Source: a virus. From it: 55,675 nt of DNA. The DNA is taken from positions 1-55,675 of the IMG/VR virus record IMGVR_UViG_3300034198_011861; one strand, given 5' to 3'. The notes beneath the pieces are model-generated. The model was not told where the DNA came from. It saw only the letters and a list, made by a program, of their open reading frames with translations, and did no database searches. The position numbers and the translations under genes are program-made. This document shows positions 39,764 to 48,178 of this stretch, in pieces; within the stretch, counting starts at the first letter, position 1; the number at the start of each line of letters is the position of its first letter.

Positions 39764-40756
39764 TTATTTTATTTCTACTGGATCAACAGCAAGTCCTCGC
39801 CACGCAACCACGTCCTTGATGGATTGGCCTTCTGCATTTTTCCAAGTACGACCGGACCATTCTGCACGAACAATTCTTGCAAACGGCCAGGCAATGTCTT
39901 TGCCTAGGTCAATTTCGTATTCGCCTTGGCGCACAGGTTTGATATCCACTGGGTACCAATCAGTCATCATGTCTTCGCCGAGTTGATCTAGTTCTGCAAT
40001 CAAACCATCTTCGATAGTAAACGAACCCGGAGTAGCGAACTCATGTGGAGTCTCGTCCTCTTCATCTTCGTCTTCATCGTCTTCGTTTCGATATTTGCCT
40101 TGATAGACTTCATCTCCGTTGCAAAGAATCCACTTGTTTTCGTTCCACTTGCCAGTGGTTGAATATCCACCTGTGCCGTCAATTTCTACCCCATCATATT
40201 CCACACTGCTGATCAGCCACCAACCATCACAGTTTTCATAGTACACAGTGAGTTTCTTTGGATCAAACGGCTGTGTAAGTTCAATTTCACCATCAAAGAA
40301 TGTGCCTTTTTCACCTTGACCGCCCCAGTGTACAATAGTATCTTTTGGTAGGTCATCAAGCTCACATCCACCCGATTTGTTTACCTCAACACCTGCATCT
40401 TCAAGTTCATTGAGTCCTGCAGCACAACACCAGTGCTGGTTGCCGTGCTCATCATTGATTTGAATTTCGTTTGAGCTGGATAGTTCTGCACCTGATGCAT
40501 GAAACAAGTCGTCACAGTCATAGGGACTGCCAGGGCTGAATGGCATTAACTCACGAGGGACATCGCCAAACACATCGTCCCAATCATTGGCATACTGTTC
40601 AATGTCAATTTTGTTTTGTTTGAAGTATTCGTAAGTAGCACGATCCACCTTGCCGGCATAGGATTCGCCACCGTAGCCACCAATGTAGATTGTGTAGGTT
40701 CGTGGTGTAAATTTAAGAGTTTGAATCAACTCTTCATGCTGTTTTTTAGTTGCCAT
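39764..40756 (-). CDS. conserved acidic phage protein (MATKKQHEEL family)
   Basis: 330 residues from the ATG at 40754-40756 (MATKKQHEELIQTLKFTPRT) with an upstream AAGGAAAGC; a start 42 bases earlier, coupled to the 26-residue gene, is the alternative. The N-terminal block (YIGGYGGESYAGKVDRATYE, SPYDCDDLFHASGAELS) is familiar from other large phages. A poly-Asp/Glu stretch lies near 220-235. No function known. Confidence 0.72.
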   Translation of the reverse strand: MATKKQHEELIQTLKFTPRTYTIYIGGYGGESYAGKVDRATYEYFKQNKIDIEQYANDWDDVFGDVPRELMPFSPGSPYDCDDLFHASGAELSSSNEIQINDEHGNQHWCCAAGLNELEDAGVEVNKSGGCELDDLPKDTIVHWGGQGEKGTFFDGEIELTQPFDPKKLTVYYENCDGWWLISSVEYDGVEIDGTGGYSTTGKWNENKWILCNGDEVYQGKYRNEDDEDEDEEDETPHEFATPGSFTIEDGLIAELDQLGEDMMTDWYPVDIKPVRQGEYEIDLGKDIAWPFARIVRAEWSGRTWKNAEGQSIKDVVAWRGLAVDPVEIK

Positions 40757-40797
40757 CAATGCTTTCCTTGTAAATCTGCCCAACTTGGGCAATGTCA

Positions 40798-40878
40798 TCA
40801 ACCTACATATTTGCTCTTTTTAAATAGCTGTTTGATCCGCCACTTGATATAGTGTAGCCATTCTTTTCTATGAATCAT
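40798..40878 (-). CDS. very small basic protein, 26 aa
   Basis: 26 residues (MIHRKEWLHYIKWRIKQLFK...), very basic and amphipathic, joined by ATGA to the 33-residue membrane peptide gene. Supported only by coupling and composition. Confidence 0.4.
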   Translation of the reverse strand: MIHRKEWLHYIKWRIKQLFKKSKYVG

Positions 40879-40976
40879 TTATCTTCTCCAAACCGATCTA
40901 TAAAACAATCTACAATTTTGTCTATAATTAATACACCAACTATGGCCGCTAGTATCAATATAATGTATGCTAACAT
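40875..40976 (-). CDS. very small membrane protein, 33 aa
   Basis: 33 residues, mostly one membrane segment (MLAYIILILAAIVGVLIIDK) with a short charged tail. AGGA ribosome site 10 bases upstream. It lies in the gap after the DNA ligase gene. Unknown. Confidence 0.45.
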   Translation of the reverse strand: MLAYIILILAAIVGVLIIDKIVDCFIDRFGEDK

Positions 40977-40996
40977 AAATTCAATATCCTGTCAAA

Positions 40997-42370
40997 TTAA
41001 ATTTTGTCACCGGCTTCAAAATCTCTAAAGCGTAAAAATCTTGGAAACCTTAGCGAGTATGATCCGTCTTGGTTTTGCGTAACTGCATCAGCTTGGACTT
41101 CAACCAAGTGACCAACAATGGAATCCCGACCGGACCAGAAAACATCCCTATTGCTATCAGACAAACCACTGCCCACATTAACATGAATGTGTCGTTCATT
41201 ATCAACTCCTTCACAAATTAGTGCGCCTAAACGTCCGGCATTACGACCTGTACCTTCTTCCATACCAATCACCGTTAGGTCTACACTGATGGTTGGTTTC
41301 CACTTCATCCAAAAACTACTGCGTCTACATTCATATGGCGCATCCAAGTCCTTGATCATGATTCCTTCAAATCCATCTGCCACAGCATCATCTGCAAACC
41401 TACGCATTTGATCATGTCCCTCGGCAGTGTCCAAATCAACTTCAAATCCAGGCATAACTTGTAGGCCAGTTTCGGTTTCAATCTTACTACGATTGTTCAT
41501 TAACCATGCCGTACGCTTGTGTTGTTGTGCGTTCCAATATCCACGTTCAAAATCCTCAAATGGCATGGCATCGAAGATACAGTAAGTCATACCTTCAGTT
41601 TCAACATCACTTTTACGCTGTGCTTGGCGCATCAAGGCTTGAAAACTTTCACCGATGATCTCACCATCCAACACAATCCGACCACCATAGGTTGGTGTAA
41701 GATGTTTGGCCACACGTCGAATTGATTCCTGAATCTGCGGAAAGTTATCAAAGGGTTTGCCGTTGCGGCTGTACAAGTTTACTGCGGTACCATGAATAAT
41801 TGCCAGTACACGCACTCCGTCCAGTTTCTTCTCAATCAGCTTGCGTCCCTTGAGCTTGCTTTGATGATCATTGGAATCTGTAGCCAACTGGCATGAGAAC
41901 ACAGGAATCTTCCATTCTGTTTTGCCCAACACCTTGTTTAGAGTCTTTTCCGAAATACCACAGCGTAGATCTTTGATCAGGACTCTACGAGCAAGTCCGT
42001 TCCACTCCTCAGAGTCAAACTGTTGTGCTATGTCTTGAATAGCATCTCTAGCATTGTGTCCTGTGACACTACGAGTTCTCAGTGATTCAAGCAAGCCCCA
42101 GAATCGAGGCCATGGGTTTGCGGCATTCTTGATATCTTGGGTTTCCAATACTTGTTTGACGCCAAACACATAATAGGGGTTGTAGGCCTGGTAGCAGTTG
42201 AACAAAAAGGATTGAGCATTGAGACTGCCCAACTTCGAGGCCATTAATGCTTTCTCGATCACTTTCTCTTTGTGTAATCTGCTGTCGCTTGATTCTAGGT
42301 CTCTGATCCAGTCCGCGGCCAACTTTAGTCCTTTGCATTCATGTACTCGTGTTTGAAATGAGTCATTCAT
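40997..42370 (-). CDS. ATP-dependent DNA ligase
   Basis: 457 residues from the ATG at 42368-42370 (MNDSFQTRVH). Nucleotidyl-transferase motif I is IEKKLDGVRV with adenylated Lys182; later motifs include LYSRNGKPFDNFP, LDGEIIGE, DGFEGIMIKD and WMKWKP; an OB domain follows (DLTVIGMEEGTGRNAGRLGA). Length and layout are like phage T4 gp30 and T7-type ligases. It seals nicks during phage replication and repair. Confidence 0.93.
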   Translation of the reverse strand: MNDSFQTRVHECKGLKLAADWIRDLESSDSRLHKEKVIEKALMASKLGSLNAQSFLFNCYQAYNPYYVFGVKQVLETQDIKNAANPWPRFWGLLESLRTRSVTGHNARDAIQDIAQQFDSEEWNGLARRVLIKDLRCGISEKTLNKVLGKTEWKIPVFSCQLATDSNDHQSKLKGRKLIEKKLDGVRVLAIIHGTAVNLYSRNGKPFDNFPQIQESIRRVAKHLTPTYGGRIVLDGEIIGESFQALMRQAQRKSDVETEGMTYCIFDAMPFEDFERGYWNAQQHKRTAWLMNNRSKIETETGLQVMPGFEVDLDTAEGHDQMRRFADDAVADGFEGIMIKDLDAPYECRRSSFWMKWKPTISVDLTVIGMEEGTGRNAGRLGALICEGVDNERHIHVNVGSGLSDSNRDVFWSGRDSIVGHLVEVQADAVTQNQDGSYSLRFPRFLRFRDFEAGDKI

Positions 42371-42377
42371 ATATTTA

Positions 42378-42788
42378 CTACCAGCTTGAATTATAAAATA
42401 CACGCAGTCCTAAAAACAGTTCTGCACGAGCTTGTCGGACGAATTCTAAATCTTGGGTACGATAGTAATCGTCGGCACCTTCACCAAAGAAGAATCCCGA
42501 AGTTCTTGGGAAATCTCCATTGACCACCGCCGACTCCAGGCGTTCCAACATATCCCAATCGATTTCCAACTGGTCACCGTTGAAGTCACCAGTGTTGCCT
42601 TGGTCTAGCCATTCCTTGTGGAACCATCCGTGTAAATTTGGATGCTTTCGCCAGTATGCTAGTTCTTTGGGTTTGGTTACTGTTGCACTAACAAATTCTT
42701 TTGAATCTTTGTCAAGCTCGCAGGAGTCCCAATATTCTCCATACTGTTTCTCGCTGGCGGCTGCATAAGCATACATGTCCAGACCCAT
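42378..42788 (-). CDS. conserved phage protein (MGLDMY family)
   Basis: 136 residues starting MGLDMYAYAAASEKQYGEYW, with LAYWRKHPNLHGWFHKEWLD in the middle. This small family is common in phage and some bacterial genomes and has no established role. The gene at 42790-42978 ends one base before its ATG. Confidence 0.75.
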   Translation of the reverse strand: MGLDMYAYAAASEKQYGEYWDSCELDKDSKEFVSATVTKPKELAYWRKHPNLHGWFHKEWLDQGNTGDFNGDQLEIDWDMLERLESAVVNGDFPRTSGFFFGEGADDYYRTQDLEFVRQARAELFLGLRVFYNSSW

Positions 42789-42789
42789 A

Positions 42790-42978
42790 TTATTGCTCCA
42801 TCACAGCTTTGAGAACTTCTTGAACTTGTGGGAAGCCTTTGCGTTCTTCACGACGTACCAGTTCTTCGATCATGTCGGCCTGCATGTCATGTAGACCCGA
42901 CACAAATGTCATGATGTCTTCTCTTTTCATGATATATTTGAGTCCCATGATCTTTTTTGGTTCTTTGCTGTATTCCAT
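42790..42978 (-). CDS. small protein, 62 aa
   Basis: 62 charged helical residues (MEYSKEPKKIMGLKYIMKRE; ELVRREERKGFPQVQEVLKA). Ribosome site GGGGAC. Unknown. Confidence 0.6.
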   Translation of the reverse strand: MEYSKEPKKIMGLKYIMKREDIMTFVSGLHDMQADMIEELVRREERKGFPQVQEVLKAVMEQ

Positions 42979-42987
42979 ATTGTCCCC

Positions 42988-43254
42988 TTAGTCCCAACTC
43001 TTTTTGTCGCCGTGCAATTCATTCCATTCGTAGCCAGCTAGGTACTCAGCTACTTCGTCTGCTGTCAAATTGACCACTGCTGTGCCGTTGTAGCTACCTG
43101 TCGGATGCCAATGCGGTGCAGGTGGTCGACTGTAATAACTGTCTGCTGATCCGCGATCAAACAACCCACCGTGACGTTTACGATCAAACTGTGGACCACG
43201 CAAAGCTCTGACCACTGCTTGTTGTTCTTTTTCATCCAATATCTGCAAGTACAT
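42988..43254 (-). CDS. conserved small phage protein
   Basis: 88 residues. LFDRGSADSYYSRPPAPHWH and VNLTADEVAEYLAGYEWNEL are conserved in small proteins of many phages. First gene after the promoter at 43285-43313, ribosome site GGAGCAAAT. Unknown role, probably early. Confidence 0.72.
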   Translation of the reverse strand: MYLQILDEKEQQAVVRALRGPQFDRKRHGGLFDRGSADSYYSRPPAPHWHPTGSYNGTAVVNLTADEVAEYLAGYEWNELHGDKKSWD

Positions 43255-43284
43255 ATTTGCTCCTAAATTCTAACTATATGTAAT

Positions 43285-43313
43285 ATTATACTGTTTTGGG
43301 TATTTCTGGTCAA
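43285..43313 (-). promoter_or_regulatory. sigma70-like early promoter (TTGACC-17-TATAAT)
   Basis: TTGACC at 43313-43308 and TATAAT at 43290-43285 on the minus strand, with shared GGTTGACCAGAAATACCC. Drives the 43254-to-40997 gene series. Confidence 0.78.
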
Positions 43314-43325
43314 CCGCCTGCTAAG

Positions 43326-43481
43326 TCATTGATTTTGATGGCGAAATTCACGCTTTAACCAGTATTTGAACTTGTTAAAATATTCCTGTTGGCTAAGTGG
43401 TTGCTCATTGAACGCATCACGCTCGCGACAGTTTTCCTGCCAAAGTTGGCGCAACCAAGATCTAAATTCAGTGTTTTTCAT
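43326..43481 (-). CDS. conserved small phage protein, 51 aa
   Basis: 51 residues (MKNTEFRSWLRQLWQENCRE, ending YFNKFKYWLKREFRHQNQ). The pattern WLRQxWxENCxE...LSxQEYFxKxKYWLKREF is a familiar small-phage-protein family. ATGA junction with the gene upstream; its stop codon lies inside one arm of the TAAGTCATTGATTT repeat. Unknown function. Confidence 0.75.
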   Translation of the reverse strand: MKNTEFRSWLRQLWQENCRERDAFNEQPLSQQEYFNKFKYWLKREFRHQNQ

Positions 43482-43732
43482 ACCGCACCCAGATATGGTG
43501 AGTAAACTTCTTCAGGAGCCTCAACAAAATCAAAAGCATATTTGCCTGTGTCGCCAATAGCAGTAACTTGCACTGTACCTACTCCCAATGATTGACTGAG
43601 TCTGTGAAACACTGTGCGAGCTTGACCTTCGTTGATAGGACTCACGAACAAACATCCGTTGTAGAACTCAGTTCGGACTGATTCATTTGTAAGGGCAGTT
43701 TTAACTATTTGACTTACACAAGTTTCAAACAT
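43478..43732 (-). CDS. small phage protein, 84 aa
   Basis: 84 residues (MFETCVSQIVKTALTNESVR, then FVSPINEGQARTVFHRLSQS and GKYAFDFVEAPEE). Mixed helix and strand. First gene after the promoter at 43764-43792, ribosome site GGAGAAGTT. Unknown, probably early. Confidence 0.68.
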   Translation of the reverse strand: MFETCVSQIVKTALTNESVRTEFYNGCLFVSPINEGQARTVFHRLSQSLGVGTVQVTAIGDTGKYAFDFVEAPEEVYSPYLGAV

Positions 43733-43763
43733 AACTTCTCCTGATGTTTAACTTTATAACAAT

Positions 43764-43792
43764 ATTATAGCAAAACGGGTATTTCTGGTCAA
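43764..43792 (-). promoter_or_regulatory. sigma70-like early promoter (TTGACC-17-TATAAT)
   Basis: TTGACC at 43792-43787 and TATAAT at 43769-43764 on the minus strand; GGTTGACCAGAAATACCCG shared with the site 480 bases away. A terminator sits directly upstream. Confidence 0.78.
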
Positions 43793-43794
43793 CC

Positions 43795-43820
43795 ATGAAA
43801 AACCCCTAGTAATAGGGGTT
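43795..43820 (-). terminator. intrinsic terminator before early promoter
   Basis: On the minus strand AACCCCTA-TTAC-TAGGGGTT followed by TTTC. It separates the 74-residue gene from the next early unit. Confidence 0.75.
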
Positions 43821-43846
43821 GTAAGTTGTTGATTTGTAACAGTTTT

Positions 43847-44071
43847 TTATTGTACGGGACCTGTAGTGTCTATTGGATGTACCCGATCACGTCTACTGAC
43901 CACATCGTCAACAATTTGTTTGTACTCTTCAGGATCCAGTACTGTTTTGTAGATACGCATTCCCATGACCATCAATACCGCGGCCAACGCTAGAGAATCG
44001 TGTTCTTCCAACAATGTAGCAGTGACTCTGCCCACTACATCATACACATCTGCAACCTTGTCGTCGTTCAT
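43847..44071 (-). CDS. small acidic protein, 74 aa
   Basis: 74 residues, mainly helical (MNDDKVADVYDVVGRVTATL; LALAAVLMVMGMRIYKTVLD). Overlaps the upstream gene by four bases. The hydrophobic middle is too short for a confident membrane segment. Unknown. Confidence 0.62.
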   Translation of the reverse strand: MNDDKVADVYDVVGRVTATLLEEHDSLALAAVLMVMGMRIYKTVLDPEEYKQIVDDVVSRRDRVHPIDTTGPVQ

Positions 44072-44220
44072 TTCTTAAGATCCTTATCGAACAAACTGTT
44101 TATAACGCTGGTCCAATAACGTAACCAAAGTTTGGTTTGTTGTTCTTGATACTGAACCCAAGGACTCCATGGGTTTGCCGGAGGTTGCTGCTTTGGTTGA
44201 TTATTGTTTTGTTCTGACAT
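44068..44220 (-). CDS. small Gln/Pro-rich protein, 50 aa
   Basis: 50 residues from the ATG at 44218-44220 (MSEQNNNQPKQQPPANPWSP), ending in an aromatic helix (QQTKLWLRYWTSVINSLFDK). A consensus promoter lies upstream at 44248-44276. Unknown. Confidence 0.6.
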   Translation of the reverse strand: MSEQNNNQPKQQPPANPWSPWVQYQEQQTKLWLRYWTSVINSLFDKDLKK

Positions 44221-44247
44221 AAGGTTCTTTCTAAATTCTATATTGTG

Positions 44248-44276
44248 ATTATAGCAAGAAAAATTCAATTTGTCAA
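44248..44276 (-). promoter_or_regulatory. sigma70-like promoter (TTGACA-17-TATAAT)
   Basis: Both hexamers are consensus: TTGACA at 44276-44271 and TATAAT at 44253-44248 on the minus strand, 28 bases before the 50-residue gene. The -35 overlaps the stop of the virion gene upstream. Confidence 0.75.
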
Positions 44277-45268
44277 ATAATTTTTTGACTAGTTGCTTGT
44301 GCTACTGTATATTGACCGGTTCCTAAATCAGCCTGTGGTTCGGCAACTTCGTCACTGACAATGATATCAGTGGTAATACCTGCGGCACTTAATCTGTTTT
44401 GATTTCTGGCTTCTCGCATGGTACTGATTATTGCTTGCCCGCCTTGTGTGTTGGTTGCCAAACTTTGCATGATATAAGCAGCTCCGCCTTCTGTGGTATC
44501 AAGGCCATTACTAGCCAAACCAGTTACCAAACCCATTGGTGTCATACCAACAACCAAATCTGCCAGTACTACGTCGGCCAAAGCAAGATTGGTGATTTCG
44601 AGAGCAATCTGCGCAGACATGTTGTTAAAATCAGTTGTGGTCTGTGCTACATTGGCACTGTTGCTTGATATAATAGGTGCCACTGCTGACAACATCGCTG
44701 GTGTTAGCCCATTATCAAATGCCAACTGTATAGATGCAGATGCACTATTAGCAGTGTAAGTTCCGGCGCCGGGCAAGCCACCTGGAATGGTAGTGGTACA
44801 ACTAAGCACTGGAGGAGGTCCTGGATCTACTTCCGAACATACTGTATATGCGCCAGAAGCAGTTGTTGCCATCACAGTATACACCCCTGTGGTTGAATTG
44901 GTTAATGTAGAGAATGCTCCAGCCGTGGTCATGGCAGTTAAGACAGCAGTGGTGTTGGCCAATGCTTCGTTGTGTACCCATCCTGTGGGAGTACCAATAA
45001 AATCTGTCAGCAAAAACAATCCATCCTCACCAGTGCCAGTGGAGAAGGTAGTAGTAAAATATGCTAGCACGTTGGCCGGCAATGGCTCTGTCAATGCGTT
45101 AATTAAGTCTAGACCTACATTGGATTCTAATCTTGCAGTTGCTTTGGCAACCAATGGCAACGAACTATCAAAAATTGTTTTGATTTGTTCAAAAGCAGCT
45201 TGCAATGCTTTGTTAGACAATGCCTGATCTGCAGGAATAATCTGTCGTAACTGACTGTAGGTGCTCAT
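44273..45268 (-). CDS. virion-associated protein, Ala/Thr-rich
   Basis: 331 residues, rich in Ala, Thr, Ser and Leu (ANTTAVLTAMTTAGAFSTLT; SANVAQTTTDFNNMSAQIAL), without signal peptide; such composition is typical of tail or baseplate proteins. A short Pro/Cys insertion (CSEVDPGPPPVLSC) sits near 143-156. ATGA junction with the next structural gene and close to the PAAR gene, so a baseplate/spike role is likely. Exact function unknown. Confidence 0.6.
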   Translation of the reverse strand: MSTYSQLRQIIPADQALSNKALQAAFEQIKTIFDSSLPLVAKATARLESNVGLDLINALTEPLPANVLAYFTTTFSTGTGEDGLFLLTDFIGTPTGWVHNEALANTTAVLTAMTTAGAFSTLTNSTTGVYTVMATTASGAYTVCSEVDPGPPPVLSCTTTIPGGLPGAGTYTANSASASIQLAFDNGLTPAMLSAVAPIISSNSANVAQTTTDFNNMSAQIALEITNLALADVVLADLVVGMTPMGLVTGLASNGLDTTEGGAAYIMQSLATNTQGGQAIISTMREARNQNRLSAAGITTDIIVSDEVAEPQADLGTGQYTVAQATSQKII

Positions 45269-46239
45269 AATGCGTTGTTTCCTTGATTCTGCAAAGGATT
45301 GCCTTGCAACGGAGCCAATACACTGGCTGGCAACGATGTTGCCAAATTTGAATTTACTGATCCGGCTGTGTCTATATAGATGCCTCGTAGACCGTTGGCG
45401 GTAGGAGCTGTCAATGTTATGTAACTGCGAGGAAATATCTTGTAGGGATTCAACAGGTCAGCCATAGTGGCGATACCAGCAGTGGTCACTCTCAACAACT
45501 TTAAAATCTGTGCAAGATCTGTTCCGGTCACTGTGGTCATGGCCTGATAAATTAGTTTTTGTTCAGCCGGAGTAAAGGTTGTGGTACCAATGTTGTCAAT
45601 GGCATCTTGGCTTATTCCCACACCCAATAAAGCTGTTGTTAGGCCCGGAGTCGGATAGCTCAATGTTGCTACTTGTTCCAACAATGCTGCTGGACTACCT
45701 AAATTATTCAAGTTGTTCAAATCAATCAGCACACCCAGTTGTGCTACATCCGCACTGAACGCTGCAAAGGCCTGAGTAACATCACTGAACCCACCAGTGA
45801 TGGTGTTGTCCTGACTGGTAAATCCTGTGACCACATTTGGATCGTTGGCGTTAATTGTACTTTTAATAAGTTGATTGGCCTGCGCCTGGTATCCACTGGC
45901 AGAGTTAAATATTTGTTCAAACTGACCTAGATCCCCGTTGCCCAAGATGTTACCAGACTGCGTGTTGATTTTTCCAGTCATTGTGCCCGTTCCCAAAGAA
46001 CCTTGATAGGCAGTGGGAATGGCGTTGGTCAATGCAGGAAAGGTATTGGCCACAACGTTGACAGAAATGTATCCAGTGCCGGCGATGGCGGCAAATTGAC
46101 TTACTACGGGAACACTAGTATAGGCACTGATGTTGCTGGTAAGCTGAGCATTGGCTTGAATGGCAACTCCGCCAATGTTGCCCAGTATGCCGGCACCCGC
46201 AATAAGATTAACAGAACTTAATGTTCCAAGAATAGTCAT
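45265..46239 (-). CDS. virion-associated protein, second
   Basis: 324 residues with the same Ala/Asn/Thr/Gly composition (MTILGTLSSVNLIAGAGILG; INTQSGNILGNGDLGQFEQI) and a C-terminal YKIFPRSYITLTAPTANGLR block. It forms a TAATG junction with the PAAR gene and an ATGA junction with the following gene. Probably part of the tail tip or baseplate with the spike; I cannot match it to a named protein. Confidence 0.6.
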   Translation of the reverse strand: MTILGTLSSVNLIAGAGILGNIGGVAIQANAQLTSNISAYTSVPVVSQFAAIAGTGYISVNVVANTFPALTNAIPTAYQGSLGTGTMTGKINTQSGNILGNGDLGQFEQIFNSASGYQAQANQLIKSTINANDPNVVTGFTSQDNTITGGFSDVTQAFAAFSADVAQLGVLIDLNNLNNLGSPAALLEQVATLSYPTPGLTTALLGVGISQDAIDNIGTTTFTPAEQKLIYQAMTTVTGTDLAQILKLLRVTTAGIATMADLLNPYKIFPRSYITLTAPTANGLRGIYIDTAGSVNSNLATSLPASVLAPLQGNPLQNQGNNAL

Positions 46240-46526
46240 TAACCAACCCTGACATTTCTGCTGCCACTGCTACTTCTTCCGTGTGCGCAGGTATCTTTAT
46301 CACCGCCGGTCAACAATGGTTTACCATTGACCAACACACTTCGACTACCCCCACGAGTACTAGCCGCACAATGTTGTGGAGCTTTTTTACTACATGGAGG
46401 ATGTGGAGTAACAGAACTTCCGGGAGATGCTGCCGGACGACCGTTAATCAAAACAGAACTATCGCCGGATTTAATAAGTCCGCCGCCCTGATTTGGATCG
46501 CCTTTTCTCTGTGCTCCACCTGCCAT
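46239..46526 (-). CDS. PAAR-domain spike tip protein
   Basis: 95 residues: GGGLIKSGDSSVLINGRPAA, then CSKKAPQHCAAS, VLVNGKPLLTGGDKDTCAHG and a Gly/Ser tail. His and Cys residues are placed to bind the single metal ion at the apex. PAAR proteins cap the membrane-piercing spike of phage tails (T4 gp5.4) and type VI systems. Full length for a single-domain PAAR. Confidence 0.92.
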   Translation of the reverse strand: MAGGAQRKGDPNQGGGLIKSGDSSVLINGRPAASPGSSVTPHPPCSKKAPQHCAASTRGGSRSVLVNGKPLLTGGDKDTCAHGRSSSGSRNVRVG

Positions 46527-46529
46527 TGA

Positions 46530-46832
46530 TTATCCCATTAAAATTTTACTGCTCACAGGCTTGATACCTGTGGTTGCTTCAATGTAGCTGTCACGTACTT
46601 CATCACGTGCTAGAGCAACCATTGAACATGCTGTTTTATTTAGTGTCATGGTTTTGTCAGGATTTGCTGTGAACAAGCTCATGATCATTTGAATGCCTTG
46701 TGGTCCGGGTACCACTGTCAGTGGCTTGTTGATCAAAAAGTTGCCTTGTTCGTCAACGTCAATTACTTTGGTTACAATTTCGTCACCATTAGAAATTTTG
46801 ATTGTGTAAATTAGTTCTTTTTCGAGTTGCAT
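46530..46832 (-). CDS. small beta-rich phage protein, 100 aa
   Basis: 100 residues (MQLEKELIYTIKISNGDEIV, then VTKVIDVDEQGNFLINKPLT) with a small-barrel, Sm-like pattern, followed by LNKTACSMVALARDEVRDSY. Similar short proteins occur next to baseplate genes in T4-like phages. The Sm resemblance is weak and from pattern only. Confidence 0.6.
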   Translation of the reverse strand: MQLEKELIYTIKISNGDEIVTKVIDVDEQGNFLINKPLTVVPGPQGIQMIMSLFTANPDKTMTLNKTACSMVALARDEVRDSYIEATTGIKPVSSKILMG

Positions 46833-46833
46833 A

Positions 46834-47058
46834 CTATCCTTGTAAATGTTTTTGAAGTTCTATAAATCCGCCAATTAATTCGTTATCTAAGAAAATTTGC
46901 GGAACTGTTCGTGCTGTGGGTACTGCTTCTAATAAATCTTCTCGAGTAAATTCGTGTCCAATCCGTTTTTCTTCAAACTCAATACCTTTTAATTTGAGCA
47001 GATTTTTGGCCTGATCGCAGAAAGGACAGGAGTCTTTTGACCATACTATTGCTTTCAT
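46834..47058 (-). CDS. grx: glutaredoxin
   Basis: 74 residues from MKAIVWSKDSCPFCDQAKNL (ATG at 47056-47058, ribosome site AGGAGAAAAAT). CPFC redox motif, TVPQIFLDNELIGGF with the cis-proline and glutathione-binding loop. It supplies electrons to the class Ia ribonucleotide reductase; nrdB lies just upstream. A promoter at 47077-47106 allows separate expression. Confidence 0.93.
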   Translation of the reverse strand: MKAIVWSKDSCPFCDQAKNLLKLKGIEFEEKRIGHEFTREDLLEAVPTARTVPQIFLDNELIGGFIELQKHLQG

Positions 47059-47076
47059 ATTTTTCTCCTGTGCGCT

Positions 47077-47106
47077 ATTATAAACTGGGCAATGCGTTGT
47101 AGTCAA
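47077..47106 (-). promoter_or_regulatory. sigma70-like promoter for glutaredoxin (TTGACT-18-TATAAT)
   Basis: TTGACT at 47106-47101 and TATAAT at 47082-47077 on the minus strand, overlapping the end of nrdB. Confidence 0.6.
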
Positions 47107-48178
47107 GTGTATCGGACATTATTCCGATTACATAATTGGTTGACTCATTTTCCTGCAATGCAGTTTGTTTGTTTGAAGTATTGACGTGTTTGTTGAACCA
47201 CGGGATTGGTGTTGACTTTGGCGCCGGTGTTTGATACTTGATGCCAATTTCTTTGAGTGCGCCCACTGCTGTGTAGTCCACAAAGTCCTTGAGAATAGCG
47301 GCGTTGAGGCCAATCACAGGGCCTCGGTTGAACAAATAGTCTGCCCATGATTTTTCTTCGCGAATCACATCTGCATACATGGCATAGACTTCTGCTTCAC
47401 ACTCCGCTTTGGCTGCCAAGAAGCGTGGATCCTCTTTGACCACCTGATTGATCAAGAATGCTGTCCAATCTTTGTGTAAAATTTCGTCTTGTAGAATCAA
47501 GCTGATGATGTTGCCGTTGCCGATAAAAATACGATTCTCTACCATGGCCAAACTGGTGGCAAACGATACCATAAAGCGGAATGCTTCCAGTCCGTAGCTG
47601 GCATTGAGCGCCAACCAAATTGCTCTAATGTGTTCGCGCTCGTCGATTGTTTCCCCAGCTTCTTTTCTACAGTTAATCACGTGTAGGTCGTCGTAGTAGC
47701 GACCAATACTGGAAGCCATGTTGATAATTTCTTGGGTGTCGTGAATTGTGTTGAACACATCTTTTGGCACATTGTAAACGTTACGAATAATGTGACTGTA
47801 TGAACGACTGTGAATATTGGTTTCAAAGAATGTCCAGTTGTAGACCAACGCTTCTAGTTCTGGCAAACTGATCACAGGTGTAAAAATTTGGCTTGGACCA
47901 CGACCTTGTAAACTGTCCAGTGCTGTTTGACGCAACAGGTTTGATGTAAAAATATGACGCACTGTTTCAGATGCATCTTTGAAATCTGCTGCATCCTTGG
48001 TCAATGATACTTCTTCGGGTACCCAAAAGAAACCACGGGCCTCTTGTTCAAATTTTACAATCTTGTTGTACTTGACTTCTTCAAAGCGTTGAATGGTCAC
48101 AGGACCGGCGGGATCCAGGAACATCTTGCGTTGCAGATAATCTGTTTTTGTTGTTAGGTTATATTGTTGTTTGCTCAT
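47078..48178 (-). CDS. nrdB: ribonucleotide reductase class Ia, beta subunit
   Basis: 366 residues. Radical tyrosine Y127 in IHSRSYSHIIRN, metal ligands D88 (LDSLQGR), E119 and H123, then a second EEREHIR/ EAFRFMVSFAT region and LQDEILHKDW. The C-terminal peptide that binds NrdA is present (DTLDYNALPSL). It starts with an ATGA overlap with the radical SAM gene. With NrdA (52318-54645) and glutaredoxin it makes dNTPs for phage replication. The one-residue longer ETNIH segment is unlike E. coli ETIH. Confidence 0.95.
   Translation of the reverse strand: MSKQQYNLTTKTDYLQRKMFLDPAGPVTIQRFEEVKYNKIVKFEQEARGFFWVPEEVSLTKDAADFKDASETVRHIFTSNLLRQTALDSLQGRGPSQIFTPVISLPELEALVYNWTFFETNIHSRSYSHIIRNVYNVPKDVFNTIHDTQEIINMASSIGRYYDDLHVINCRKEAGETIDEREHIRAIWLALNASYGLEAFRFMVSFATSLAMVENRIFIGNGNIISLILQDEILHKDWTAFLINQVVKEDPRFLAAKAECEAEVYAMYADVIREEKSWADYLFNRGPVIGLNAAILKDFVDYTAVGALKEIGIKYQTPAPKSTPIPWFNKHVNTSNKQTALQENESTNYVIGIMSDTLDYNALPSL

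Noticed and set aside
44787-45227. 146-codon plus-strand frame opposite the virion gene
   Set aside because: Antisense to an Ala/Thr-rich gene, which readily produces long Val/Ala-rich shadows.
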